Shown here: piece after piece, positions 1 to 7,081 of the stretch
Layout of the letters: each line of letters starts with the position of its first letter
How positions within the stretch are numbered: the first letter of the stretch is position 1
Source of the DNA: Pseudodesulfovibrio hydrargyri
Lineage (GTDB): Bacteria; Desulfobacterota; Desulfovibrionia; Desulfovibrionales; Desulfovibrionaceae
Assembly (NCBI RefSeq): GCF_001874525.1
Contig: NZ_LKAQ01000004.1
Location: forward strand, 920,937 to 984,936
DNA: 64,000 bases
Reading direction: 5' to 3'
The notes under the pieces: model-generated
Database searches by the model: none
What the model was told of the DNA's origin: nothing
What the model saw: the letters and a program-made list of their open reading frames with translations, nothing else
Made by a program: the position numbers and the translations under genes

Positions 1-18
1 CTGGCCGCCGGAGGCATC
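1..18. repeat. Right terminus of a dispersed inverted-repeat element, cut by the window edge
   Basis: The first 18 bases (CTGGCCGCCGGAGGCATC) match the right end of the element at 49.9-50.2 kb and, less exactly, the ends of the elements at 32.8 and 35.1 kb. Only the terminus is in the window; the rest would lie to the left. It directly abuts a terminator hairpin, as the 35.1-kb copy also nearly does. Confidence 0.6.
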
Positions 19-55
19 AAAAAACCCCGCCCGGCGGATTCGCCGGGCGGGGTTT
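19..55 (-). terminator. Rho-independent terminator of the PaaK-like gene
   Basis: A 15-bp perfect stem (22-36 paired with 41-55, loop GATT) is followed on the minus strand by a run of six T. It lies 23 bases beyond the stop codon of the minus-strand ligase gene. Confidence 0.9.
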
Positions 56-77
56 ATTATAAGCGTCACTGGGACGG

Positions 78-1343
78 TTAGTCCCAGGTGCGTTTGTCTT
101 CGATGGGGCGGATCTGCGGGGGCAGGGTGCCGGGGGCGAGGACCTTGAGGATGGGGCGCAGTTTGATCTTTTCGCGGAAGAGGTGGAGGAGTTCCTCCTC
201 CTGATTGAACTGGCCCGCCTCGATGGACAGGATCATCTCGTCGATGCCGCCGGGGTTGGTGACTTCGATCTGCCAGCGTTTGACCTCTTCGAACCGGGCC
301 ATGACCTGCTCGACCTGGTGCGGGTACACGAACATGCCCTTGATACGGGCGGTGGTGTCCACGCGGCCGACGATGCCGCCCAGGCGCGGGGAGGTACGGC
401 CGCAGGCGCACGGGGTGCGGTCCAGGTAGCCGAGGTCGCCGGTGGCCAGGCGGATGAGCGGGTAGGTGCGGTTGAAGGCGGTGACCACGATCTCGCCGAC
501 CTCGCCGTCCTTGAGCGGAATGCCGGTGTCCGGGTGGCAGATTTCGACGTAGGCGCGGTTGGACAGGTGCAAGCCGGACTTGTGGAAGCACTCGTAGCCG
601 ATGCAGCCCACGTCGGCCGTGCCGTAGCCCTGGCGCATGATGCAGTCGAACTTCTTTTCCAGGGTGGAGCGCATCTTCTCGGAGAACTTTTCGCCGGTCA
701 CGAAAGCCACTTCCAGGAACAGGTCCTTGCGCAGGGACAGGCCCGCTTCCTCGGCCTTCTGGGCCAGGTGCATGAGGTAGCTGGGCGTGCCCACATAGCC
801 GGTGACGCGCAGCTTCTGCATGATCTCGATCTGCGAATTGGTGTTGCCGGGACCGGCGGGCACCACGGCGCAGGACAGGTTGCGCAGGGGCTCTTCGAAC
901 ATCAGCCCGGCCGGGGCCAGATGGTAGTTGAAGGTGATCTGGGCCAGGTCGCCGGAGCGGAAGCCCGCGGCGTAAAAACCTTCGGTCCAGCCCCAGTAAT
1001 CCTCGGAGCGGTCTTCGGGGTCGAAGATCGGGCCCGGGGAAAGGAACACGCGCTGCAGCTCGCCCAGGTCCTTGGTCAGCAGCCCGCCAAGGCGGGGGCC
1101 CATGGACTGGAGAAAGATCAGTTCCTTTTTCTTGATGATGGGGATATGCTTGAGATCGTTGAGCACGCGGAACTTGTCCACGTTGAACTGGGCGCGGTCG
1201 AACCGCTTCTTGACGTCCTCGGAGTACCTGTAGGCATAGGAAAGCAGCTCTTTCAGCTGCAGCTGGCAATACTGCCTGCGCTCGGACTCGTCGAGCACCT
1301 CGCGGCGGGAATAGATTCCCTCGGTACGGTCTTTTCGTGTCAT
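78..1343 (-). CDS. Phenylacetate-CoA ligase-like adenylate-forming enzyme
   Basis: This 421-residue protein resembles the PaaK branch of adenylate-forming enzymes, which activate an aromatic or related carboxylic acid with ATP and load it onto CoA. Visible family features are the N-terminal LKELLSYAYRYSEDVKKRF segment, a TPSYL motif, a QGYGTADVG stretch, the ATGDLGYLD motif, and a C-terminal GRVDTTARIKGMFVYPHQVE region with the lysine/glycine hinge. The frame is open further upstream, but the start at 1343 is preceded by AAGGAG at good spacing. It is monocistronic and ends at a strong terminator. The acid substrate cannot be read from sequence; the gene has no pathway neighbours here. Confidence 0.85.
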   Translation of the reverse strand: MTRKDRTEGIYSRREVLDESERRQYCQLQLKELLSYAYRYSEDVKKRFDRAQFNVDKFRVLNDLKHIPIIKKKELIFLQSMGPRLGGLLTKDLGELQRVFLSPGPIFDPEDRSEDYWGWTEGFYAAGFRSGDLAQITFNYHLAPAGLMFEEPLRNLSCAVVPAGPGNTNSQIEIMQKLRVTGYVGTPSYLMHLAQKAEEAGLSLRKDLFLEVAFVTGEKFSEKMRSTLEKKFDCIMRQGYGTADVGCIGYECFHKSGLHLSNRAYVEICHPDTGIPLKDGEVGEIVVTAFNRTYPLIRLATGDLGYLDRTPCACGRTSPRLGGIVGRVDTTARIKGMFVYPHQVEQVMARFEEVKRWQIEVTNPGGIDEMILSIEAGQFNQEEELLHLFREKIKLRPILKVLAPGTLPPQIRPIEDKRTWD

Positions 1344-1493
1344 ATCTAGCTCCTTGGTGGCTTGGATTCCATATCGGACAGGGAGCGGGACTATACCACG
1401 CCGGTCGGATTTTGCAAGAAAAACTTTAAATTTGCAGACATTCCGAACAGTTGCAAGCACAATTCCCCCTCACGCACAAGTTGCAGAATGTGC

Positions 1494-1522
1494 TTGACAC
1501 CGGAATACCAAATAGATACTCA
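1494..1522 (+). promoter_or_regulatory. Likely promoter of the tRNA-Lys/tRNA-Glu pair
   Basis: A perfect TTGACA (-35) at 1494-1499 lies 17 bases before a weak -10 candidate TACTCA at 1517-1522, about 20 bases ahead of the mature tRNA-Lys. Only the -35 is convincing. Confidence 0.5.
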
Positions 1523-1542
1523 TACTTTCCCTGACGGGTCAT

Positions 1543-1618
1543 GGGTCGTTAACTCAGTTGGTAGAGTATCTGCCTTTTAAGCAGAGAGTCACTGGTTCGA
1601 GCCCAGTACGACCCACCA
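1543..1618 (+). tRNA. tRNA-Lys (anticodon TTT)
   Basis: The acceptor stem GGGTCGT pairs with ACGACCC at 1608-1614. The D-loop, a CTTTTAA anticodon loop, the GGTTCGAGCC T-arm and an encoded CCA at 1616-1618 are all present. Length is 76 bases. Confidence 0.97.
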
Positions 1619-1624
1619 GAATGC

Positions 1625-1700
1625 GTCCCCATCGTCTAGTGGCCTAGGACTCCGGCCTCTCACGCCGGCAACAGGGGTTCAAACCCCCTTGGGGACGCCA
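1625..1700 (+). tRNA. tRNA-Glu (anticodon CTC), island insertion site
   Basis: The acceptor stem GTCCCC pairs with GGGGAC. The anticodon loop reads CCTCTCA, the T-arm GGGGTTCAAACCCC, and CCA is encoded. Six bases separate it from tRNA-Lys, so the two are probably co-transcribed. Its 3' half from position 1656 is duplicated 17.6 kb downstream, marking it as the attachment site of the genomic island; the gene stays intact. Confidence 0.97.
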
Positions 1701-1720
1701 CTGACAAATCAACGGGTTAC
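1656..1720 (+). repeat. attL: left 65-bp direct repeat of the genomic island
   Basis: The repeat is identical, base for base, to 19295-19359. It starts in the anticodon loop of tRNA-Glu, covers the rest of the tRNA, and runs 20 bases beyond it, including the left arm (AACGGGTTAC) of the downstream terminator hairpin. Confidence 0.95.
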
Positions 1721-1745
1721 AGCAAATCGCTGTAACCCGTTTTTG
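1711..1745 (+). terminator. Terminator downstream of tRNA-Glu (island-supplied version)
   Basis: The hairpin AACGGGTTACAGC / GCTGTAACCCGTT (1711-1723 with 1729-1741, loop AAATC) is followed by T-rich sequence. The left arm lies partly inside the attL repeat; the right arm lies outside it, so the island supplies the matching right arm. Confidence 0.9.
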
Positions 1746-1786
1746 TTTGCGTGGCTCGTCCGCGTGGCTCGAGCGCCACGTCAGCA

Positions 1787-2872
1787 TCACCTGACCAACT
1801 TCAGGGCGGGCGATTCCTTGTCCCCGTCATTCCGCCAGGCCGCATCCAAGGCATCCACCGCGCCGGTGCTTTTCTTGACCTTGTGGATGTATCGCTGGGT
1901 CGTCGCAATGGACTTGTGACGAAGCAACTGCTGCACTTCCACGATGGTCGCCCCGTTATGGATGGCGATGCTGGCGGACAGATGACGGATTCCGTGATAA
2001 CCGAAGTTCCTCACGCCGACATCGGCACACAGCCGCCGCAGCCAGCGGTTGTTGATGTCCAGAAGGCCTTCGAACCGACTTCCGAACACCAATTCCTCGT
2101 CCCTGGACATCAGCTTCCATTCCGCCAAGTGCGCCCTGAGCATGCCGGAAATGGGCAGTTCGTCGAACTCGGCATTTCCGCTTCTGCGCTTGTTGGTCCA
2201 GAAACCGATCATGCCCGTGGTCAGGTTGACTTCCGACCACTTGAGCTTCCACAGTTCGCCCCGACGGGCAGCTGTGTGGAACGCCAACAGAAGGAGTTGC
2301 CGTTGCAAGGGGGTCGCCACATCCACGGCCTTGCGGAAGTCCTCCAGGGACGGAACCCACCTCGGGTGGCGCTGCTCGGGGAACTTGTCCACGGACCGGA
2401 ACGGATTCGTCTTGTCCATTTCCAGATACCGCGCACCCCACTTCCAGGCGGCGGCAAGGTTTTTCCTGTCCCGATTGGCCGTGTTCCCCGTGGTCTGCTT
2501 CTTGAGTCGGCTCAGATGGTCCAGGGCCACCACAGGGCTGATCTCATGAACCAGCTGTGTCGGCCTTGCCGTCATTTCGAACAAACGCCGAAAGGCAAGG
2601 CGCTTGTCCGAGCAACTTCCCTTGGACCATGTGGCCGTGGCGTAATCCATGTAGGCATTCGCCCAATCCCCGACCAGGACTTCCAGGCCCACGCGATGCA
2701 TGTCCTTTCGTTTTTCCGCATCGGCGAGCTCCAAGGCTTCTCGGGTCTTGTTTTCCCATTTTTCCGCGTCTTTCATCTTGTCAAAGAGCTGGGTGCGCCT
2801 GATTTGAGGCGAACCGTCGGCGGGCGTAAAGCGCACGGCTCCACGCCACCGTTTTCCTTCCTTGTAAGGCAT
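1787..2872 (-). CDS. int: Tyrosine-family site-specific integrase of the island
   Basis: This 361-residue phage-type integrase carries out strand exchange between the tRNA-Glu attachment sites. The catalytic residues are visible in order: Arg near 203 (AARRGEL), His-x-x-Arg at about 293-296 (HGIRH), His near 319 (LLRHKS) and the nucleophilic Tyr near 328 (TTQRYIH). The N-terminal two thirds hold the arm-binding and core-binding domains. The start is supported by AAGGAG nine bases upstream. The 3' end points at attL, only 66 bases away, as is usual for tRNA-integrating islands. The AlpA-like gene lies just upstream on the same strand. The enzyme looks intact. Confidence 0.95.
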   Translation of the reverse strand: MPYKEGKRWRGAVRFTPADGSPQIRRTQLFDKMKDAEKWENKTREALELADAEKRKDMHRVGLEVLVGDWANAYMDYATATWSKGSCSDKRLAFRRLFEMTARPTQLVHEISPVVALDHLSRLKKQTTGNTANRDRKNLAAAWKWGARYLEMDKTNPFRSVDKFPEQRHPRWVPSLEDFRKAVDVATPLQRQLLLLAFHTAARRGELWKLKWSEVNLTTGMIGFWTNKRRSGNAEFDELPISGMLRAHLAEWKLMSRDEELVFGSRFEGLLDINNRWLRRLCADVGVRNFGYHGIRHLSASIAIHNGATIVEVQQLLRHKSIATTQRYIHKVKKSTGAVDALDAAWRNDGDKESPALKLVR

Positions 2873-2900
2873 TGTCTTTTCTCCTTATAGGGAAGACCGC

Positions 2901-3167
2901 TTACCGGGATTCACGCTGCCATAGCTTGTGTTTGTCGGTCAAATTCTTCCGCTGCCGTTTTCTGGCCACAGGAACATCGGCTGGCTGCTCCGAGGCTCCC
3001 ACGGTGTTCAGTTCCTGGTAAGCTTCCACGTTTTCCCGGAGAAACCGGATTCCACGCGTTCCGACAATGAAGGCCTTCAAACGAACCTTCATATCGCGAC
3101 GCCTTACAAGGCTTTCGGAAATTCCAAAAAGCTGGGCAACTTGTTTAACCGTCAACACATCATCCAC
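2901..3167 (-). CDS. AlpA/excisionase-family helix-turn-helix protein
   Basis: This small DNA-binding protein (about 88 residues) has a MerR/AlpA-type winged helix at its N-terminus (LTVKQVAQLFGISESLVRR) and a basic C-terminal tail rich in Arg and Lys. Such proteins beside integrases usually act as excisionase (recombination directionality factor) or as activator of integrase transcription. A GTG start at 3167 fits because GAAGG lies about eight bases upstream; an alternative GTG lies at 3173. The longer upstream reading frame is Arg/Pro-rich and unlikely to be translated. It lies 28 bases upstream of int on the same strand, so the two are probably one unit. Confidence 0.8.
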   Translation of the reverse strand: MDDVLTVKQVAQLFGISESLVRRRDMKVRLKAFIVGTRGIRFLRENVEAYQELNTVGASEQPADVPVARKRQRKNLTDKHKLWQRESR

Positions 3168-3312
3168 GTTCACAACCTTCAACCGGTTTCGTCGAGCCGG
3201 ACATCCTGACGCCCAACACACCAGTTCAACACTCCCGGCATGTGCAAAGTCAAACGGCTGGAGGGGGAAAAGAATAAAAAAACGACCCCGCCGGGAAATG
3301 GCGGGGCCGCAT

Positions 3313-4272
3313 CTAATAGGAACTGCCCAGGTAGGCGTTCGATATGTCACGGCGACCGGGGGAATGCCCTGCCACTTCCTCGATGGCGTCTCGCGCTTCG
3401 TTGTCGAGCCGGGGCCATTCGTCCCCGGCCGTTGCCTGGGCTGCCTCCTGGAACGCCTGCACACTCTCGTGCTGGTTGGGCGGTTCAAAGCCCGCGTGAT
3501 TCAAATACATTTGATGAAACCTTTCGTGTCGAAGGCCGTGCAGGGTTCCTCCGGCATTTTTGCCCGCAAGGCCGTGTTTCCTGGCCGCATAATCCAGCCG
3601 GTGCAGCCATTCGTCGCCCATGCCCTCGGGCATGAGGTTGTGGATACCCTTCCTGTTGAAGGGGGACACGTATTCCCCGGCCCGCTCAAGAGCCGCCTCC
3701 TGTTGCGGGGACAAGTTATACAGGGTCCGAGGCCTACCGCCCTTGGTCCCGTATTGTACGAGCAGGCTATGGTTTTCCCTGTCCCAGTCACTGGGCAAAT
3801 CCAGTTTGGCGGATTCTTCTCGTCGCAGCTCGAGCTCATACATTAACTCGATCTGGACCGCCACCCGACCAGCATGCCGGAACGACGCGTCGTTCCGCAT
3901 GCTGGTCAGGGATTCTTCAACAACTTCCGGGCTGACCGTGCGGGACGCCTGGTTGGCTATGGACCCGCGCTTGACCCCGAAAGTGTCGTTGTTCCCGCTG
4001 ATGCGGTCGTTTCCGTAAGCGTCGCAAAGATGCCTGGCGGCACTGAACACCTCGGCTATCCGACCATCACCCACACCGTCCGAGCGCATGACATCCGCCA
4101 CGCGCTGGAAGTGCTTGTTCGTCAGTTTGGACCATTTCTGGACCCCAAACCCAACCCTTCGTAGCGTCTTCACAAAGAAGCGTCCGTTTTGGCGGATTCG
4201 GTACTGTTTCGTTTTCGGACCGGACAAGGTTGCCCGGTTTACCGCATACTTGAGGCTGTCGGATTTTCCCAT
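3313..4272 (-). CDS. Second tyrosine-recombinase-like protein (integrase-domain protein of the ICE/phage type)
   Basis: The 319-residue protein looks like the divergent integrase-domain family found on integrative elements. The C-terminal half has HGLRHERFHQMY, matching the His-x-x-Arg box, and ends with GHSPGRRDISNAYLGSSY, matching the His...Tyr active-site end. A central LELRREESAKL segment matches the first catalytic Arg box. The start is backed by GGAG at the right distance. It is on the same strand as the AlpA-like and int genes but 145 bases from them. It may be a second recombinase with its own site or an accessory factor; which is unknown. Confidence 0.75.
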   Translation of the reverse strand: MGKSDSLKYAVNRATLSGPKTKQYRIRQNGRFFVKTLRRVGFGVQKWSKLTNKHFQRVADVMRSDGVGDGRIAEVFSAARHLCDAYGNDRISGNNDTFGVKRGSIANQASRTVSPEVVEESLTSMRNDASFRHAGRVAVQIELMYELELRREESAKLDLPSDWDRENHSLLVQYGTKGGRPRTLYNLSPQQEAALERAGEYVSPFNRKGIHNLMPEGMGDEWLHRLDYAARKHGLAGKNAGGTLHGLRHERFHQMYLNHAGFEPPNQHESVQAFQEAAQATAGDEWPRLDNEARDAIEEVAGHSPGRRDISNAYLGSSY

Positions 4273-5087
4273 TGGAATTCTCCTTCCGTTAAAGGTTCGG
4301 GGCAGCGCCCCTGGGCCAAGCAGATCGGACTTTTCCCGTTATCCAGGAAAGACCTGCCTGTGGCGGAAACCCACCACGCATCACCGGTCAGGGGTAGAAT
4401 GAATGCCCGATTCCCATTCGGAAGAGGACTCCGGAAAACCTAGTTAATAAAGGGTGATGCCCCGCAAACGCGTATGTCTTGCGGATTGGATGGCATCCAT
4501 AGGGGAAGTGCGGCAATGACAGACGTAGATATCTGTCATTCAACCTGTGGCGGGTGCTGCGTTACAGCCTGCGTTTGGATTCTGAAAAGGCCGTTTGTTT
4601 GGAAAACGGCGCGCGGATCGTTGAAGCACAAGGCTTCTTCATGCGTCATCAGTTCAGACTAACGTCATGAACTTATGACGCACGGTACGTGCGTTTCACC
4701 TCCTTTGGGTTACGGAATTATCCGGTGGATATGCTCCACCCTATGACGCCGCAAAACCTTCGCGCAAGCTCCGGCGGCAGGGTTTCTGCCCCTCCCGCCC
4801 ATTTTGCCGCGAGCGTGACGCAAGCAGCCGCCGGGGCAAGGCCAAGCCCTGCGGGCGGACGCTTCGCGGTCCGGCCTTGCCCCGACGACTTTACTTGCGC
4901 CGTGATTACCGCAGGCGACGGTGAGAGGGATGGCGGGTTCGACTCCGGCTCAAGGGATATTCTCATGTCCCTGCTCACGCATCCACCCCCAAAAGCAACA
5001 AATCCCTTGCTACTGATTATCAACTTATTTATTAATCTTGATAAGCAACTAGTTGCTTAACCCTGTTAACAAGGTGGTTGATTAACC
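4273..5087. other. 815-bp gene-free gap with a run of hairpins
   Basis: No convincing gene is seen. The segment 4456-4693 holds a chain of inverted repeats: 4456-4467 with 4479-4484 and 4492-4497 (two-part stem); 4515-4523 with 4532-4540 (9 bp, 8-base loop); 4590-4596 with 4604-4610; 4623-4627 with 4633-4637; 4642-4655 with 4669-4682 (13 pairs, one mismatch); 4679-4684 with 4688-4693. A GC-rich block follows with a 12-bp stem 4832-4843/4873-4884. The density suggests a structured RNA, a transfer/replication site or a set of operators. The right end carries the promoter of the XRE gene. Confidence 0.55.
5007..5059 (+). promoter_or_regulatory. Promoter with 18-bp palindromic operator for the XRE-methyltransferase pair
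   Basis: The -35 candidate TTGCTA (5007-5012) and -10 candidate TATTAA (5030-5035) are spaced by 17 bases. Just after them, at the expected transcription start, lies TAAGCAACTAGTTGCTTA (5042-5059), a perfect 18-bp palindrome. A position over the start site is typical of an operator at which the downstream XRE protein represses its own synthesis. Confidence 0.65.
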
Positions 5088-5576
5088 ATGGCTGAAGATG
5101 ACGTCGTTGACCTCACCCCTGTGAAGACCCCGGAACAATTGCTGAAGGAAGAAGTCGGGCTTTATCTGAAGATTGTGCGGGAGGCTCAGGGCAAGCCCCT
5201 CAGATGGGTCGCCCAGAAGTTGGGATGCACCAGCTCGTTTATATCCCAGATCGAAAAGGGGAACGCTTCGATTCCGCTGGATCGGGTACTGGACTTCTCC
5301 CTTGCCTATGATCTTCCTGTGCCGGAGTTCGTTCGAATTGTTCTCGTCGCCATGCACAACGACACTTATCGGGCGCTCATGAGCATACTGGAAAATGACC
5401 CGGAAATGGCCCATGCAGCCGATCAGTGCCACTCGACGAACGACGCGAAACTACGAGCCAAACGCCGCAAAATTCTCAATCCGGGACTGAGCTCAAAATC
5501 GCTTGATCGAATGCGGGAATTTATCTTGAAGAACCAAAAGCCAACATATGGGGAACCGGTGGCAGGTGACTCGTGA
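5088..5576 (+). CDS. XRE-family helix-turn-helix regulator
   Basis: The 162-residue protein has a Cro/CI-type helix-turn-helix at about residues 30-80 (LRWVAQKLGCTSSFISQIEKG, then PLDRVLDFSLAYDL). The C-terminal half is an unassigned region. The start is preceded by AAGGTGG. The stop codon overlaps the GTG start of the methyltransferase (GTGA), so the two are translationally coupled. The arrangement resembles controller (C) proteins of restriction-modification systems, which time methylase and nuclease expression, and the palindrome at 5042-5059 is the likely binding site. No cognate restriction gene follows directly. An alternative role is repressor of island functions. Confidence 0.8.
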   Translation: MAEDDVVDLTPVKTPEQLLKEEVGLYLKIVREAQGKPLRWVAQKLGCTSSFISQIEKGNASIPLDRVLDFSLAYDLPVPEFVRIVLVAMHNDTYRALMSILENDPEMAHAADQCHSTNDAKLRAKRRKILNPGLSSKSLDRMREFILKNQKPTYGEPVAGDS

Positions 5577-6301
5577 TTGATTTACGGAAACAAGACCATC
5601 TTGGGGTAACCTCGTCGTCTGAAAATGGAGACATTCACAACAATGACGCATTTCTATTTTTGGGAAATTGCCCTGCCCACAGGTACGAGGCCATAATCAC
5701 AGACCCACCTTACGAGATCGGAATTGCCGGCAAGGATTGGGATTGCAAAAAGCTGCGGATCGACGTTCTGGCTTATCAATTCCATCGTGTTCTGAAACCT
5801 GGCGGCAATGTCTTTGTATTTTGCTCGGATTTTCAATTCGGCGACTGGTATTGTGAACTTTCGCGCTACTTCCCCAAACTGCGCAAGTTTGCCTGGTGCA
5901 AGCCCGACTCCGTCGGGTTCAACAAGGGTATGTTTCAGGAAAGCTTCGAACTTGGGTTGCATGCGTGCTCGGAAGACTCATTTTTCGATGATCAAAAATA
6001 CTACAAAAATCATATGGTCACTGGGAAAACATCGGGGAAAGAACGGCTGATGCCTGACCCCGACGAAGAATGGTCAGAGAAAAAAGGCGAAAAAGCCCTT
6101 CATCCCACACAAAAACCGCTGAAAGTGGTCGAAGAACTGGTTACCGCCTTGAGCAAAAAAGGCGACACCATTTTTGACCCCTTTGCCGGCACCGGAACGC
6201 TTGGGGTTGCAGCCAAAAAATTGGGAAGGAAATTCGAGATGGTCGAGTACGGCTTCCGGAACCACATTGCGGCATGGGACCGGATTCGAGGGGAAGAGTA
6301 A
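5573..6301 (+). CDS. DNA methyltransferase, amino-group (N4-C/N6-A) beta class
   Basis: The 242-residue enzyme should transfer a methyl group from S-adenosylmethionine to adenine N6 or cytosine N4. The catalytic motif IV DPPY lies near residue 44, and the cofactor motif I FDPFAGTGTLG near residue 205 is preceded by HPTQKPLKVVEEL; this order (IV before I) is the beta class. The segment between them, about residues 85-170, would contact the target sequence. The GTG start overlaps the stop of the XRE gene. It converges with the metallopeptidase gene, 21 bases apart. It lacks a restriction partner, so it may be an orphan (regulatory or anti-restriction) methylase. Confidence 0.88.
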   Translation: MIDLRKQDHLGVTSSSENGDIHNNDAFLFLGNCPAHRYEAIITDPPYEIGIAGKDWDCKKLRIDVLAYQFHRVLKPGGNVFVFCSDFQFGDWYCELSRYFPKLRKFAWCKPDSVGFNKGMFQESFELGLHACSEDSFFDDQKYYKNHMVTGKTSGKERLMPDPDEEWSEKKGEKALHPTQKPLKVVEELVTALSKKGDTIFDPFAGTGTLGVAAKKLGRKFEMVEYGFRNHIAAWDRIRGEE

Positions 6302-6322
6302 ACCATATCCCAACAAGCCGAA

Positions 6323-7081
6323 TCAATATTCGAGCCGAAGCTCGACTGCCCGATTCAACTTCATCCTAAGGTGTTCCCATTTTGGGACGACTCGGGACAA
6401 CAGGCGATAAAACGCCGCCGAGTGGTTCCTGACGCGCAAATGGCAAAGTTCGTGGAAAATCACGTACTCGATGCAATCCTTCGGCGCTGCGACGAGCTCG
6501 GGATTCAGGATGAGCGTACCGCTATTGGTACAGCTTCCCCAACGTTTCCGCATCCGAAGCATTCGCCACTCCGGAACGGTTTTCACGCCGATCCCGGAAG
6601 TTCTCTCCAGACACGATCCCACCAGGGAATGGAAAATAGCATCCGCCCGATCACGAAGCCACGCATCCACCAGTTTCTTGGCTTCATCTGCGCCATCCTG
6701 GGCCAGGAGGGTCACTTCCAGATGCGCTCCCTTGAGCTTGGCTGAACGTTCGTGGCCAACCAACAGCTTCAACCGATATTGCCGTCCCAGATACCTGACT
6801 TCCTCGCCGGAGACATATCGCCTGGCCGGGATGGCCGGGGGATAAGCCGCGAATATCCTCTGCTGCTTGAGGACCCATGCTCCCCGGCTTTTCACCTTGG
6901 CCGCTATCTCATCTTCGGTCGCCGTCCGAGGCGCATCCGTGACGACGGAACCATCTGGGAAGACATGAATGGCCAAGGTCTTCCTGGTCGCTGGCCGGAT
7001 GGAGTAATCGATTCTGGTGGTCCCGTAATGTACGGAACCCCGAGCTGGCAAATCAGGCAAGGTCACGTCTCTTGGCAACAA
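6323..7081 (-). CDS. YgjP/M48-type zinc metallopeptidase (DUF45)
   Basis: This protein of up to 252 residues has the zinc site HELCH in the context YVIFHELCHLRVRNHS, with a WGSCT motif upstream, the signature of the YgjP/WLM group. Members are very often the last gene of type I restriction loci; their role there is unproven, perhaps processing or control of HsdR. The frame opens with a TTG at 7081 overlapping hsdR by 29 bases. A GTG at 7069 behind AAGAGA is a possible alternative start. It is co-directional with and overlaps hsdR, so it is the promoter-distal end of the restriction operon. Confidence 0.82.
   Translation of the reverse strand: MLPRDVTLPDLPARGSVHYGTTRIDYSIRPATRKTLAIHVFPDGSVVTDAPRTATEDEIAAKVKSRGAWVLKQQRIFAAYPPAIPARRYVSGEEVRYLGRQYRLKLLVGHERSAKLKGAHLEVTLLAQDGADEAKKLVDAWLRDRADAIFHSLVGSCLERTSGIGVKTVPEWRMLRMRKRWGSCTNSGTLILNPELVAAPKDCIEYVIFHELCHLRVRNHSAAFYRLLSRVVPKWEHLRMKLNRAVELRLEY

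Noticed and set aside
4689..5060. An open frame of 123 codons in the hairpin-rich gap
   Set aside because: It overlaps the stems and the XRE promoter, has Pro/Ala/Arg-rich composition and no homology I recognise.
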